64,000 nt of DNA from Burkholderia cepacia GG4 (GCF_000292915.1 NC_018514.1:2790001-2854000), one strand, 5' to 3'; positions 27,452 to 35,502 are shown, numbered from the stretch's first letter. The notes: generated by a model from the letters alone, not told the origin. Made by a program: numbers and translations.

Positions 27452-28111
27452 ATGACGCCGACGCTTTACGCCCATCCCTTTTCGTCCTACTGCCAAAAAG
27501 TGCTGACCGCGCTGTACGAGAACGGCACGCCGTTCGAGTATCGCGTGCTCGCACACGACGATCCGAAGCCGATGCAGGAACTGACCGCGCTGTGGCCGCT
27601 GAAGCGCTTCCCGGTGCTCGTGGATGCCGGCCGCACCGTGATCGAGGCGACCATCATCGTCGAGTATCTCGGCCTCTACCATCCGGGCCCCGTGCGCTTG
27701 CTGCCCGACGATCCGCGCGCGGCGCTGGAAGTGCGGACGATGGATCGTTTCTTCGACAACTACGTGTCGACGCCGCAGCAGAAGGTCGTGTTCGATTCGC
27801 TGCGGCCCGAGGGCGAGCGCGATCCGCGCGGCGTCGCCGATGCGCGCGCGATGCTCGAAACGTCGTACGCATGGCTGGACCAAAAGATGGCCGATCGCGA
27901 ATGGGCGGCCGGCGACCGGTTCAGCCTCGCCGACTGCGGCGCGGCGCCATTCCTGTTCTACGCGGACTGGACGCACCGGATCGATCCGTCGTTTGCGAAC
28001 GTGATCGCGTATCGCAAGCGGCTGCTTGCGCGGCCGTCGTTCGCGCGTGCGGTGGACGAGGCGCGGCCGTATCGTTCGTTCTTTCCACTCGGCGCGCCCG
28101 ATCGCGACTGA
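27452..28111 (+). CDS. Glutathione S-transferase family protein
   Basis: A 219-residue protein with an N-terminal thioredoxin-fold domain (LYAHPFSSYCQKVLTALYENG; the Ser-Ser-Tyr-Cys stretch occupies the catalytic region) and VIEATIIVEYLG, where Glu-Ala/Ser binds the gamma-glutamyl part of glutathione. The C-terminal helical domain has the usual FSLADCGAAPFL N-capping motif. It probably conjugates or reduces electrophiles using glutathione. The upstream neighbour metabolises glutathione persulfide, so a shared thiol-stress role is plausible but unproven; a separate promoter may exist in the 129-base gap. Confidence 0.9.
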   Translation: MTPTLYAHPFSSYCQKVLTALYENGTPFEYRVLAHDDPKPMQELTALWPLKRFPVLVDAGRTVIEATIIVEYLGLYHPGPVRLLPDDPRAALEVRTMDRFFDNYVSTPQQKVVFDSLRPEGERDPRGVADARAMLETSYAWLDQKMADREWAAGDRFSLADCGAAPFLFYADWTHRIDPSFANVIAYRKRLLARPSFARAVDEARPYRSFFPLGAPDRD

Positions 28112-28238
28112 CGTGCGCGGCCGAGGCCGCCGCGGCGGCGACGATCGACGTGGCAAGGCGCGACGCTGCCGCGCAGGGCCGGCAGCGCGTGCCCGGGCGT
28201 CGTGACGTCAGTAGTGGATGCATCGCGGCGCCGTCCCG

Positions 28239-28934
28239 TTACATCGTCGTATGCTTGACCGACTGCGCAAGCGTCAGCAGTTCGTCGAACTGCGTGATCA
28301 GCTCGAAGCACAGCAGGAACGCGAGCGTATAGGCCGGCGCGGGGAAGCGCCGGATCGCGTCCAGCACCTGTGGTGCGAAGCGCGAGCGAATGGCATCGCG
28401 CGTCAGCAGCCACGCGATCGCGATGCCGATCGCCGCGCCGGCGATCAGGTCGGTCGGGTAGTGATAACCGAGATACGCGCGCGGCACGCAGATGAACACG
28501 ACCGCATACAGCAGCGCGAGTACGCCGGCGCGGCGCGCGATGATGAAGATCCCCGTCGCGATCGCCATCCACAGCATCGCGTGATCGCTCGGGAACGAGC
28601 TCCATGCCTGCAGCGTGGCCGCGCGCAATTCCTCGGACGGGAAGTGCAGGTGCAGGTCGGGGTTGTAGATCGGCCGCACGCGGAACGGCAGGACTTTCGC
28701 GAGCAACCGGCCGAATGCGAGCGCGACGAGCCCGCTCGCGACCGTCGCGATGATCAGCTCGCGCTGCCGTTCGCGTTCCGGTCCCGGCTGGAACCACAGC
28801 CAGCACAGCACGGGGATGAGGATGAAGCCCTTGAACGTATAGAGGCCCGCGATCACGCGGATCGCGTGGTTCATCAGCGGGCTGAACGTGATGTGGGTCA
28901 GGAAGATCTGGATCGAGGTGTCGAAATTGTTCAT
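28239..28934 (-). CDS. PAP2-family membrane phosphatase
   Basis: A 231-residue integral membrane protein with about six helices and the three acid-phosphatase motifs: KVLPFRVRP, SFPSDHAM and CVPRAYLGYHYPTD, in which the two His and the Arg form the active site. In the last motif the usual Ser-Arg is Pro-Arg. PAP2 proteins dephosphorylate lipid phosphates such as undecaprenyl pyrophosphate or phosphatidic acid on the periplasmic face. I use the Met beginning MNNFDTSIQIF because the frame upstream passes through non-coding sequence. Convergent with the GST gene. Confidence 0.9.
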   Translation of the reverse strand: MNNFDTSIQIFLTHITFSPLMNHAIRVIAGLYTFKGFILIPVLCWLWFQPGPERERQRELIIATVASGLVALAFGRLLAKVLPFRVRPIYNPDLHLHFPSEELRAATLQAWSSFPSDHAMLWMAIATGIFIIARRAGVLALLYAVVFICVPRAYLGYHYPTDLIAGAAIGIAIAWLLTRDAIRSRFAPQVLDAIRRFPAPAYTLAFLLCFELITQFDELLTLAQSVKHTTM

Positions 28935-29362
28935 GTTCTGCGATCCCGGCGGACGCGCAACGCATGACATGCGGCCGACCAGGATCAGAAAGCGCGCTCG
29001 CACCCGAGCGCAACGGGGGGCAAGTATGTCATCCGTAATTTCGAAGAAAATGGGAAAAAATACCGGGAATCCCCTGAGAAAACGCGCTTGTATGACGGGG
29101 CCGGATTGGAGAAGGCCGTACGGCGCGCGCGTGCGGAATGATCCGATGATTGCGCCCGGGGCCCGGGGCCGGGCGGAAAAATAATCGGGTGAACTGGCTA
29201 ATTTCGCGAGGCATGGCGGACATTGCATCGGATGCGCGAATGCAGTCTGTCTGTCGCATGAATCTGCCGTGCTGCGCCGGGCCGCACAGCACCGATCGAA
29301 AATAAAAGAAAAGGCGGGCAAGCCCGGTGGCCCTGCCCGCCCCGCCATCGCGCTGCCGGAAA
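28935..29362. other. Intergenic region upstream of the PAP2 gene, ending in a terminator
   Basis: A 428-base stretch with no supported gene. It contains A-rich runs near 29030-29080 and probably the PAP2 gene promoter. At its right end lies the terminator that served the truncated MFS gene. An ORF-like frame in the middle is Arg-rich and lacks a start signal. Confidence 0.55.
29301..29341 (-). terminator. Intrinsic terminator after the MFS remnant
   Basis: On the minus strand GGCGGGCA (29341-29334) pairs with TGCCCGCC (29320-29313), followed by TTTTCTTTTATTTT. It sits about 20 bases after the stop of the truncated MFS gene and supports that this stretch was once a real transcription unit end. 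Confidence 0.75.
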
Positions 29363-29610
29363 TTACCGGTGCCAGATGCGCACGGCCAGCGCAGCCAGCG
29401 ACGTTGTCACTGCCAGCACGATCACCGCATTCCAGTCCAGTTGCGCGAGCAACGAACTGCCGAGCGCGGCACCGGCCGCCATCCCGAGGAACATGCCGAC
29501 AAACAGCACCGCGTTGAGGCGGCTGCGCGACGCGGGATCGATCCGGTAGACGATCGCCTGGTGCGCGATCAGCGAGGCCTGCACGCCGGGATCGAAGCCG
29601 ATCGCGCGCG
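29363..29610 (-). pseudogene. 3' remnant of an MFS transporter gene
   Basis: About 82 codons remain. The readable part, IGFDPGVQASLIAHQAIVY then RIDPASRSRLNAVLFVGMF and a last membrane helix ending AVRIWHR, is the C-terminal end of an arabinose-efflux-type MFS exporter: the R-S-R-L-N motif precedes the penultimate helices in that group. No start codon or upstream helices exist; the frame runs directly into the LysR remnant on the other strand near 29610. The gene has lost roughly four fifths of its length. Its own terminator is still present. Confidence 0.85.
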
Positions 29611-29916
29611 CCGACGCACGCCGTCACGGGCGACACGCGACGCATCGCGATCCGTCCGCGCATCACGACCGAGAACCTGTACGCGCTGCGCAGCGCGGCG
29701 CTGCTCGGCGTCGGCGCGTGCGTCGGTTCATCCTGGCTGCTGGCGGACAACCTCGCGCGCGGCGAGCTGGTGCATCTCGCGCCCGACTGGCAGGCCGCGC
29801 CGCTGCCGGTCTGCCTGACCTATCCGAACGCGCAGTTCTATCCGTCGCGGCTCGTGCGCTTCGTCGCGATGATGCGCGAGGCCGTGCCGCCGCTCGTCGA
29901 CGGGCTCGACACGTAA
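29611..29916 (+). pseudogene. 3' remnant of a LysR-type regulator gene
   Basis: About 101 codons remain, encoding the C-terminal half of a LysR effector domain: RIAIRPRITTENLYALRSAA, then GVGACVGSSWLLADNLARGELVHLAPDW, with the usual L-A-P-D-W ending of strand-helix modules, and RLVRFVAMMREAVPPL before the stop. There is no start or DNA-binding domain. It begins where the MFS remnant ends on the opposite strand, so one deletion removed the promoter and the 5' parts of a divergent regulator/exporter pair. Convergent with the isomerase gene 17 bases on. Confidence 0.85.
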
Positions 29917-29933
29917 GCGCCGGGGCGCGGCTT

Positions 29934-30572
29934 TCAGCCGCGCCGGATGCCTTCGGGCAGCGCGCTGATGCGGCGTACTTCGGGCGAGTCGAGCCATGCG
30001 CGGGACGTCGCGCAATCGACGAACATGTCGGTCGCGTCGTCGCCCCAGAACAGGTCGCCATCGAGTTCGAAGGTCGGCACGCCGAACACGCCGTGCGCGA
30101 TCGCGCAGTCGGTGTTCGCGCGCAGTGCGTCCTTGACCGGCTGCGCATCGACAGCCGTCACGCCTTCGGGAAAGCCGACCGCCTCGCACAGCGCGGCGAA
30201 GCCGTCCGGCGTCGACACGTCCTGGCCGTCGCGCCAGATGTGCCGGAAGATCCGCTGGATCGCGTCGCGCGAGCCGCCCATCGCGATCGCGAGGCGCAGC
30301 GGCCGGATCGGGTTGAACGGATGCGCGGGCGGCATCCGGAACGCAATGCCGAGCTGGTCCGCGCGGTATTGCGCGTGGCGATAGGTGAAGATGCGCTTCG
30401 TCGCGATCTCGGCCGGCGCTTTCTGGCCCCAGTGCGTGAGCAGCGCGCCGAGCACGATCGGCTTCGGCTCGAACGCCGCGGCAGGCGGCAAGCGATCGAA
30501 CCGTTCCTGCTGCAGGTAGGCGAACGGCGAAACGAAATCGAAATACCAGGTAGCGGTGCGCGCGGCGTTCAT
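29934..30572 (-). CDS. 2-hydroxychromene-2-carboxylate isomerase (DsbA/kappa-GST fold)
   Basis: A 212-residue protein of the HCCA isomerase family. It begins TATWYFDFVSPFAYLQ, in which the Ser of D-F-x-S-P-x-A-Y replaces the Cys of DsbA and activates glutathione. Other blocks are LTHWGQKAPAE, HPFNPIRPLRLAIA, and GVFGVPTFELDGDLFWGDD, the cis-Pro region. In naphthalene-type pathways this enzyme isomerises 2-hydroxychromene-2-carboxylate; in genomes without such a pathway the substrate is unknown, and no aromatic degradation genes are nearby. GAGGAGACTCACG precedes the start. Confidence 0.88.
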   Translation of the reverse strand: MNAARTATWYFDFVSPFAYLQQERFDRLPPAAAFEPKPIVLGALLTHWGQKAPAEIATKRIFTYRHAQYRADQLGIAFRMPPAHPFNPIRPLRLAIAMGGSRDAIQRIFRHIWRDGQDVSTPDGFAALCEAVGFPEGVTAVDAQPVKDALRANTDCAIAHGVFGVPTFELDGDLFWGDDATDMFVDCATSRAWLDSPEVRRISALPEGIRRG

Positions 30573-30796
30573 CACGTGAGTCTCCTCGTGCGGATGCGGA
30601 AGGGCGCGTGCGGGCCAGGGACCGGCGAGCGAGGCACGCGGGGGCGGGCCAGTGTCGCACGCGGCGGCGTTTCGCGCTTGCGGGCCGCGCCAACGCGGGC
30701 GATCCCATGCCGGACGGGCGGTGCGCCATCCGCCGGCCGGTGCGGCCGTTGCGGCGGCCGACGGGGGCGCGCCACCGCGCAAGACCCGCGCGCCAG

Positions 30797-31273
30797 CTAG
30801 CCCGCTTCGACCAGCGCCGCGAGCCTGGCGAGCGCCATGCGCCAGCCGGTCTCGTTGTCGGCGGCCGGCACGCCCGGCGGCACGCCATCGTGCACCGCAT
30901 CGACGCGCGTGCCGCCTGCTTCGTCGGACAGCGTGATCGTGATCGTCATCGCACCGCGCAGCATTGGATCGTCGGTTTCGAACACGTCGATTTCGACGAT
31001 CCGCTCGTCGGGTACGAGCGTCACGAAGCGGCCGTGATAGGTGTCGGTGTGCGCGGTGGTCTTGCCGGCGCCGGCTGACGGTTCGTCGTAGCTCAGCGAC
31101 ACGCGCAGCGCGCCGCCTTCACGCGCGTCGTACGCGTGCACGCGGCACGTCATGCCGTCGGGCACCTTCCATTGTTCGACTGCTTGCGGGTCGAGCAGCG
31201 CACGATAGACGCGCCCGCGCGGGGCGTTCAGGTGCCGGCTGACCCGGGTCGAATGCGTGTGCATGTGCAGCAT
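30797..31273 (-). CDS. SRPBCC (AHSA1-like) family protein
   Basis: A 158-residue START-like domain protein. RHLNAPRGRVYRALLDPQAVEQWKVPDGM is the typical beginning (in two blocks), with the A-P-x-x-x-V/L-W/Y-x-A-L/W and WKVPDG pattern, and ETDDPMLRGAMTITITLSDE and GTRVDAVHDGVP follow. Such proteins bind hydrophobic ligands in a deep cavity or act with Aha1-like partners; the ligand is unknown. The start used follows GGGAGG closely; a second Met three codons later has a long spacing. It is a separate unit from the ArsR/SRPBCC pair on the same strand upstream. Confidence 0.85.
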   Translation of the reverse strand: MLHMHTHSTRVSRHLNAPRGRVYRALLDPQAVEQWKVPDGMTCRVHAYDAREGGALRVSLSYDEPSAGAGKTTAHTDTYHGRFVTLVPDERIVEIDVFETDDPMLRGAMTITITLSDEAGGTRVDAVHDGVPPGVPAADNETGWRMALARLAALVEAG

Positions 31274-31392
31274 GTCGCCTCCCGCGGAGCGCGCGCGACG
31301 GTGCACGCCGGATGCCGGCGTGTCGTCATGCTTCCTTCAGGAATCCTAGGCGCGTGCGCGACGGCATGCAACGACCGCGCATGCGTCCGGAT

Positions 31393-31878
31393 TCAGCGCA
31401 ACGCGGCCGCGAATTCGTCGAGCTGGGTGATGCAGATGTTCCAGCCCTCGAAGAAGCCGAGTGCCTCGTGGCGCTCGCGTGTCGCAGCGTCGGGATGCAT
31501 CACGCGCGCATCGTAGCGGCAGCCCGCGCCGTCGTCGGCCATCGTGATGATGGCCGTGAAGCCCAGCCACGGCACCTGCGGCCGCCAGCCGCCCGCGAGC
31601 ATCGACGTGAAGGCGATCCGCGCTTCGGGCACGATCTCGAGGAAACAACCGGGGTTGTCGCTCGTGCCGCCGTCGGGGCCGCGCATGAACGTGTGGAAGG
31701 CGCCGCCCGGGCGCAGGTCGAACGCGCGCACTTCGGTGGTCCACGGTTTCGGGCACCACCATTGCTTCAGCAGTTCGGGGTCGGTCCAGGCGCGCCAGAG
31801 CGCCTGGCGCGGTGCGCGCAGCGTGCGCGTGATGACGAGGTCAAGGGCTTCGACGGGTTCGACGTGGCTTGCTGACAT
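31393..31878 (-). CDS. SRPBCC (AHSA1-like) protein co-transcribed with an ArsR regulator
   Basis: A 161-residue START-like protein: ITRTLRAPRQALWRAWTDPE, LLKQWWCPKPWTT and FDLRPGGAFHTFMRGPDG are the classical AHSA1/YndB signature, with HEALGFFEGWNICITQLDEF near the end. Its start overlaps the upstream arsR gene by 38 bases, so the two are translated together. ArsR-SRPBCC pairs are a common arrangement in which the regulator controls the ligand-binding partner; the ligand is unknown. It resembles the neighbouring SRPBCC gene in fold but only weakly in sequence. Confidence 0.9.
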   Translation of the reverse strand: MSASHVEPVEALDLVITRTLRAPRQALWRAWTDPELLKQWWCPKPWTTEVRAFDLRPGGAFHTFMRGPDGGTSDNPGCFLEIVPEARIAFTSMLAGGWRPQVPWLGFTAIITMADDGAGCRYDARVMHPDAATRERHEALGFFEGWNICITQLDEFAAALR

Positions 31879-32218
31879 GGGCTTGCTCCTCCAGGTGGCG
31901 GCGTTCGACGAATTCCACGAGACGATCGGCGCGCGCTTCCCACAGCGCGCGCTGCGCGGCGAGCCACTGTTCGGCCTCCGCCAGCCGGCTGCCGACCAGC
32001 TCGCAGGTGCGCGAGCGGCCGGTTTTACGGGTCAGGACGAGGCCGCTGCGCTCGAGCACCGCGACATGCTTCATAAACGACGGCAGCGCCATCTCGAACG
32101 GCGCGGCCAGTTCCGAGACGGTCCGCCCGCCGTCGCCGAGCGCGCTGACGATCGCGCAGCGGGTCGGGTCGGCGAGTGCGTGGAAGACGTCGCTGATACC
32201 GGGTTGAAAGTTAGCCAT
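31841..32218 (-). CDS. ArsR-family transcriptional repressor
   Basis: A 125-residue winged-helix regulator: ISDVFHALADPTRCAIVSAL, GGRTVSELAAPFEMALPSFMKHVAVLERSG (in two blocks; recognition helix LPSFMKHVAVLE) and LVLTRKTGRSRTCEL. It lacks the CxC metal motif of the ArsR/SmtB metal sensors, so it is of the non-metal type usually paired with SRPBCC proteins. The promoter is very compact: a TATACT -10 element ends only seven bases before the ATG, implying a leaderless mRNA, and a 16-bp palindrome spans the start codon as a likely self-operator. First gene of a two-gene operon. Confidence 0.9.
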   Translation of the reverse strand: MANFQPGISDVFHALADPTRCAIVSALGDGGRTVSELAAPFEMALPSFMKHVAVLERSGLVLTRKTGRSRTCELVGSRLAEAEQWLAAQRALWEARADRLVEFVERRHLEEQAHVSKPRRTRRSP

Positions 32219-32231
32219 GTGGCTAAGTATA
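32211..32231 (-). promoter_or_regulatory. arsR -10 element and palindromic operator over the start codon
   Basis: TTAGCCA-CA-TGGCTAA (32226-32211) is a perfect inverted repeat with 7-bp arms that includes the ATG at 32218-32216. The TATACT -10 (32231-32226) abuts it. Transcription should begin at or next to the A of the ATG, giving a leaderless transcript whose start site is covered when the repressor binds. No good -35 is visible. Confidence 0.65.
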
Positions 32232-32409
32232 GGCGCTGCAACCGGAATTTTCATCGCGTAGCATGATGGGGCGGCAACACGCGCCGACCAGGCGTAGCGT
32301 TGCCGTGCAACGGCCGCCAATGCACACGCAGCGAGCGCGCGCCGGCGTGTGTTTCGATCCGGGCGCATGCCACCGAACGCGTGCCGCCCGCCTGATTACC
32401 GGAGAGGGT

Positions 32410-32940
32410 ATGACCGACACCATTACCGTCCGCCGCGTCGACGCGAGCGAAGCGAGTGCCTGCGTCGACGCGCTGGCCGACGTGCTGATCGATTGCGTCG
32501 AGGGCGGCGCGTCCGTCAGCTTCATGTTGCCGATCGAGCGCTCGACCGCCGTCGCGTTCTGGACGCGCGTCGCTGACGGCGTCGCGCGCGGCGAGCGCAT
32601 CCTGCTCGTTGCCGAGGACGTTGCCGGCCGGATCGTCGGGACCGTGCAGGTGTTGACCGCGCAGCCGGAGAACCAGCCGCATCGCGCGGACATCGCGAAG
32701 ATGCTGGTGTCCCGGCATGCACGCCGGCAAGGTGTCGCCGCGCGGCTGATGGCGGCCGCCGACGACGCCGCGCGCGCCGCCGGCAAGACCGTGCTCGTGC
32801 TCGATACCGTGACGGGTGGCGATGCCGAGCGCCTGTACGAGCGGGCCGGGTGGCAGCGCGTCGGCGTCGTGCCGAACTATGCGCTGATGCCCGACGGCGC
32901 GTTGTGCGCGACGACGTATTTTCACAAGCAGCTCGTGTAA
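32410..32940 (+). CDS. GNAT-family N-acetyltransferase
   Basis: A 176-residue acetyltransferase. The acetyl-CoA loop is in MLVSRHARRQGVAARLMAAAD (R-R-Q-G-V-A, about residues 100-118), preceded by GRIVGTVQVL and followed by LDTVTGGDAERLYERAGWQRVG (in two blocks), a pattern shared with aminoglycoside- and dipeptide-acetylating GNATs. The start follows GGAGAGGGT. The substrate is unknown. Upstream sequence is divergent from the arsR operon; the gene ahead on the same strand is a membrane protease homolog with its own 75-base leader. Confidence 0.88.
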   Translation: MTDTITVRRVDASEASACVDALADVLIDCVEGGASVSFMLPIERSTAVAFWTRVADGVARGERILLVAEDVAGRIVGTVQVLTAQPENQPHRADIAKMLVSRHARRQGVAARLMAAADDAARAAGKTVLVLDTVTGGDAERLYERAGWQRVGVVPNYALMPDGALCATTYFHKQLV

Positions 32941-33015
32941 CGGTGCCGGCCGCTGCGCGCCCCGCGCGCGGGAACGCATCGACACACTTGTCGACCCCGA
33001 TATCCAACGCCCGCC

Positions 33016-33801
33016 ATGCACGCTGTCGCCCCGATGCTCCTGTTCGCCACGTTCGCCGCTGGCATCGCCGCGCTGATCGGGCCGCCGCTGCTCGCAATCG
33101 CGTGGCGGCGCCGCACGCGCGTGCCGCTGCGCGCGTTTTTTTGCGGGATGCTGATCTTTTTCGTGTTTCAGCCGGTGCTACGGCTGTCTTGGCAGATTCC
33201 GCTGTTCCGCTGGCTCGGCCCCGATCCGGACTGGCACCTGCCGATGCTCGTATTCGCGGCATTCACGGCGGGGCTTTTCGAGGAGTGCGGGCGCTGGGTC
33301 GCGTTCCGCTATTTGCTGGCCGGGCGACGCGATCCGCGTACTGCCGTGATGTACGGGCTCGGGCACGGCGGGCTGGAGGCGATGCTGCTCGTCGGCATCG
33401 GCTTTCTCGCGCTCTGCGGGGGTTACCTGCTCGGGCGCGCCGGGGTCGTCACGAGTGCGGGCGTGCAATCGCTGGTCGCATCGCAGTTCTCCGGCATGAC
33501 GCTCGCGTCGCCGTTCCTGGCGCTGCTCGAGCGCGTGAGCGCGCTCGCGGCGCATGTCGGGATGTCGCTGATCGTGCTGCAGACGTTCGTGCGTGGGACG
33601 AAGCGATGGCTGGCCTATGCGATCGCGATCCATTTCGGAATCGATCTCGTCGTCGTGCTGCTGTCGCGGTACTGGCATGTCGATGCGATGCTGATCGAGG
33701 CAATCCTGCTCGTATGCAGCCTCGCGATTCTGTGGGCGGGCATTCGCTGGAGTCGCTGGGGCGCCGGGGCCGGCGACGCGGGCTACGGGCGGGCGGCCTG
33801 A
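33016..33801 (+). CDS. YhfC-family intramembrane glutamic protease homolog
   Basis: A 261-residue membrane protein with about seven helices. The motifs AGLFEECGRWVAFRYLL, YGLGHGGLEAMLL and AIAIHFGIDL put conserved Glu-Glu, His and His/Asp inside membrane helices, which is the pattern of YhfC (DUF2324), a relative of CAAX/PrsW glutamic intramembrane proteases. Target proteins are unknown; relatives process membrane regulators or bacteriocins. It is monocistronic by spacing. The frame extends no further upstream in a plausible way, and the start gives a clean first helix (PMLLFATFAAGIAALIG). Confidence 0.85.
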   Translation: MHAVAPMLLFATFAAGIAALIGPPLLAIAWRRRTRVPLRAFFCGMLIFFVFQPVLRLSWQIPLFRWLGPDPDWHLPMLVFAAFTAGLFEECGRWVAFRYLLAGRRDPRTAVMYGLGHGGLEAMLLVGIGFLALCGGYLLGRAGVVTSAGVQSLVASQFSGMTLASPFLALLERVSALAAHVGMSLIVLQTFVRGTKRWLAYAIAIHFGIDLVVVLLSRYWHVDAMLIEAILLVCSLAILWAGIRWSRWGAGAGDAGYGRAA

Positions 33802-33914
33802 TCCGGGCCGGATGGCGGCGCTCGCGACAGCATGAAAAGTCGCGCTGCGGGTGTTCCGGTCCGATATAGTGATGCTGGAAATCGCCCCGGAACGCCAACG
33901 GAATCGCCGCCTCG

Positions 33915-34493
33915 ATGAAACGCTCCCACGTCGCCTTTGCCCTCACGGGCCTGCTCGTCGCGCTGCCGATCGCCGCGTATGCGCTCGTCAAACCGCTGCG
34001 CGTCGTCGCGCCCGCGCTGCTCCCCGGCGTGTCATGCCCGAGCGCGGACATCTGCACGGACGATGCCGCGAAGTTCGGCGCCGCGCAGCAGCTCTATCGC
34101 GACGGCTATGCGCGCGCGGCGGCGGCCGTGGGCCCGTTTCGCGACGCCCCGCGCGTGGTGTTCTGCTCGACGCGCGAGTGTGCCGACAAGTTCGGTCTCG
34201 GCGAACGCGCGGCTCTGACGCTCGGGGATTTCGGCGTGGTCGTCGCGCCGCGCGGCTGGCAGGCCTACTTTCTCGCGCACGAGCTGATCCATCACCGTCA
34301 GGCCGAAGTGCTCGGCAACCTCGCGGTCGCGACCAAGCCGCGTTGGCTGATCGAGGGGATGGCCTATTCGCTCAGCGACGATCCGCGTCATCCGCTGAAG
34401 GAGCCGTTCGAGGCGTGGCGCACGCAATTCTCAGCATGGCATGCCGCGCTGGGCCAGCAGCCGCTGTGGGACGCGGCACGGGCCGTGGAATAG
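33915..34493 (+). CDS. Putative exported gluzincin-type zinc peptidase
   Basis: A 192-residue protein I do not recognise as a named family. An N-terminal signal or anchor helix (HVAFALTGLLVALPIAAYAL, residues 5-24) is followed by a small domain with Cys41, Cys47, Cys84 and Cys89, which could form disulfides. FLAHELIHHRQAE contains HELIH (122-126), a zinc-binding HExxH, and PRWLIEGMAYSLSD (Glu147) matches the third ligand region W-x-x-E-G of gluzincin-like peptidases. The enzyme would act in the periplasm on unknown substrates. The small size and complete metal-site pattern make the inference reasonable but unproven. Confidence 0.65.
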   Translation: MKRSHVAFALTGLLVALPIAAYALVKPLRVVAPALLPGVSCPSADICTDDAAKFGAAQQLYRDGYARAAAAVGPFRDAPRVVFCSTRECADKFGLGERAALTLGDFGVVVAPRGWQAYFLAHELIHHRQAEVLGNLAVATKPRWLIEGMAYSLSDDPRHPLKEPFEAWRTQFSAWHAALGQQPLWDAARAVE

Positions 34494-34576
34494 CGATCGG
34501 GTGCGACTGACGCCTGAGTGTCGCGGGCGCCGTTTCGCCCGGGTTCTCGAGCCCGGGATCGTGCGGCGTCGTGCCG

Positions 34577-35161
34577 CTACGCCGGCACGGCCGGATCGTC
34601 GGGCTGCCCGGCGAGCGTGTGGCGCCCTGCATCGAGGATCTCGTCGGCCAGCGCCGGATCGGTGCCGGCGAGCGCGCGCGACAGCACGAGCGCGCCGACC
34701 ATCTGGCTGAACACGGCGATCGCATCGCGGCGCGTGTCCGCCGCGGCCGAGCCTTCGGCGGCCACCATTCGTTCCAGCCGGTCGAGATACGCGGCGACGC
34801 CGTGCGCGTAGCAGGCGCGCGCGGCGTCGGTCAGGCGCGGCGCGTCGCCCGCGAAGCCGGACAACGGGCACCCGGCTTCGACGTTGTCGCGATGCGCGCT
34901 CGACAGGTAGGCCGTCACCTGGTTCGCGACGCTGCCGGCGTTCGGCGAATCCGCGCGGTCCTGCATCGCCTTCTCCATCACCGCGGCGACCAGCGCGTCC
35001 TTCGATTTGAAGTGGTTGTAGAAGCCGCCCTGCGTGAAGCCGGCTTCCTTCATCAGCTCCGTCAGCCCGACGGCGTCGACACCGCGCACCCGGAACAGCC
35101 GCTCGGCGGCCGCGACGATCGCGTTGCGGTTTTCGGCAGCCTGTTGTCTCGAGACGCCCAT
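34577..35161 (-). CDS. TetR-family transcriptional regulator
   Basis: A 194-residue repressor: AENRNAIVAAAERLFRVRG then VDAVGLTELMKEAGFTQGGFYNHFKSKDALV form the TetR DNA-binding domain, with the T-Q-G-G-F-Y-N-H-F-K-S-K recognition region of the AcrR/YcdC-like subgroup. The C-terminal ligand domain follows from about residue 60. The start follows GGGAG. It is divergent from a short-chain dehydrogenase gene, and two near-identical palindromic sites lie between them, so it most likely represses that gene and itself until a ligand binds. Confidence 0.92.
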   Translation of the reverse strand: MGVSRQQAAENRNAIVAAAERLFRVRGVDAVGLTELMKEAGFTQGGFYNHFKSKDALVAAVMEKAMQDRADSPNAGSVANQVTAYLSSAHRDNVEAGCPLSGFAGDAPRLTDAARACYAHGVAAYLDRLERMVAAEGSAAADTRRDAIAVFSQMVGALVLSRALAGTDPALADEILDAGRHTLAGQPDDPAVPA

Positions 35162-35203
35162 CGATCTCTCCCTCATTCCGGCAATTACGTCGATTGGAAA
35201 ACA

Positions 35204-35277
35204 CAATGGCGATCACCATTGACGCGCCGAAATCGCGCTGACACAATGCACCGCAAAGACGATGGTGATCGACATTG
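35204..35277. promoter_or_regulatory. Two palindromic sites in the tetR-SDR intergenic region
   Basis: Site 1 at 35204-35221 reads CAATGGCGATCACCATTG, with perfect CAATGG/CCATTG arms. Site 2 at 35260-35277, CGATGGTGATCGACATTG, matches the reverse complement of site 1 at 16 of 18 bases; the centres are 56 bp apart. They probably bind TetR dimers. A TTGACA at 35275-35280 overlaps site 2 and could be the -35 of the SDR promoter. The rest of this 340-base gap, up to the SDR start, shows nothing else I can support. Confidence 0.75.
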
Positions 35278-35502
35278 ACATCAAGTGTAGCCGACTTCGC
35301 GAACCAAGCGAAGCGACCGGCGCGGCACGGGTGGACGTCGGCGCCGGTCTTTGGCGCCGCGGGGCGCGGGCAGCGGGGCGGCCCGGCTTCCGGCGCCGGC
35401 TCTGCAACGGTTCGGTACGCGATGGCAGCGTGGCTTTTTCACCGGATCCCGAGCGCGCGGCGAACCGGCGCGAGCGGGATTCACTATCCGAAAGGAATGG
35501 TC

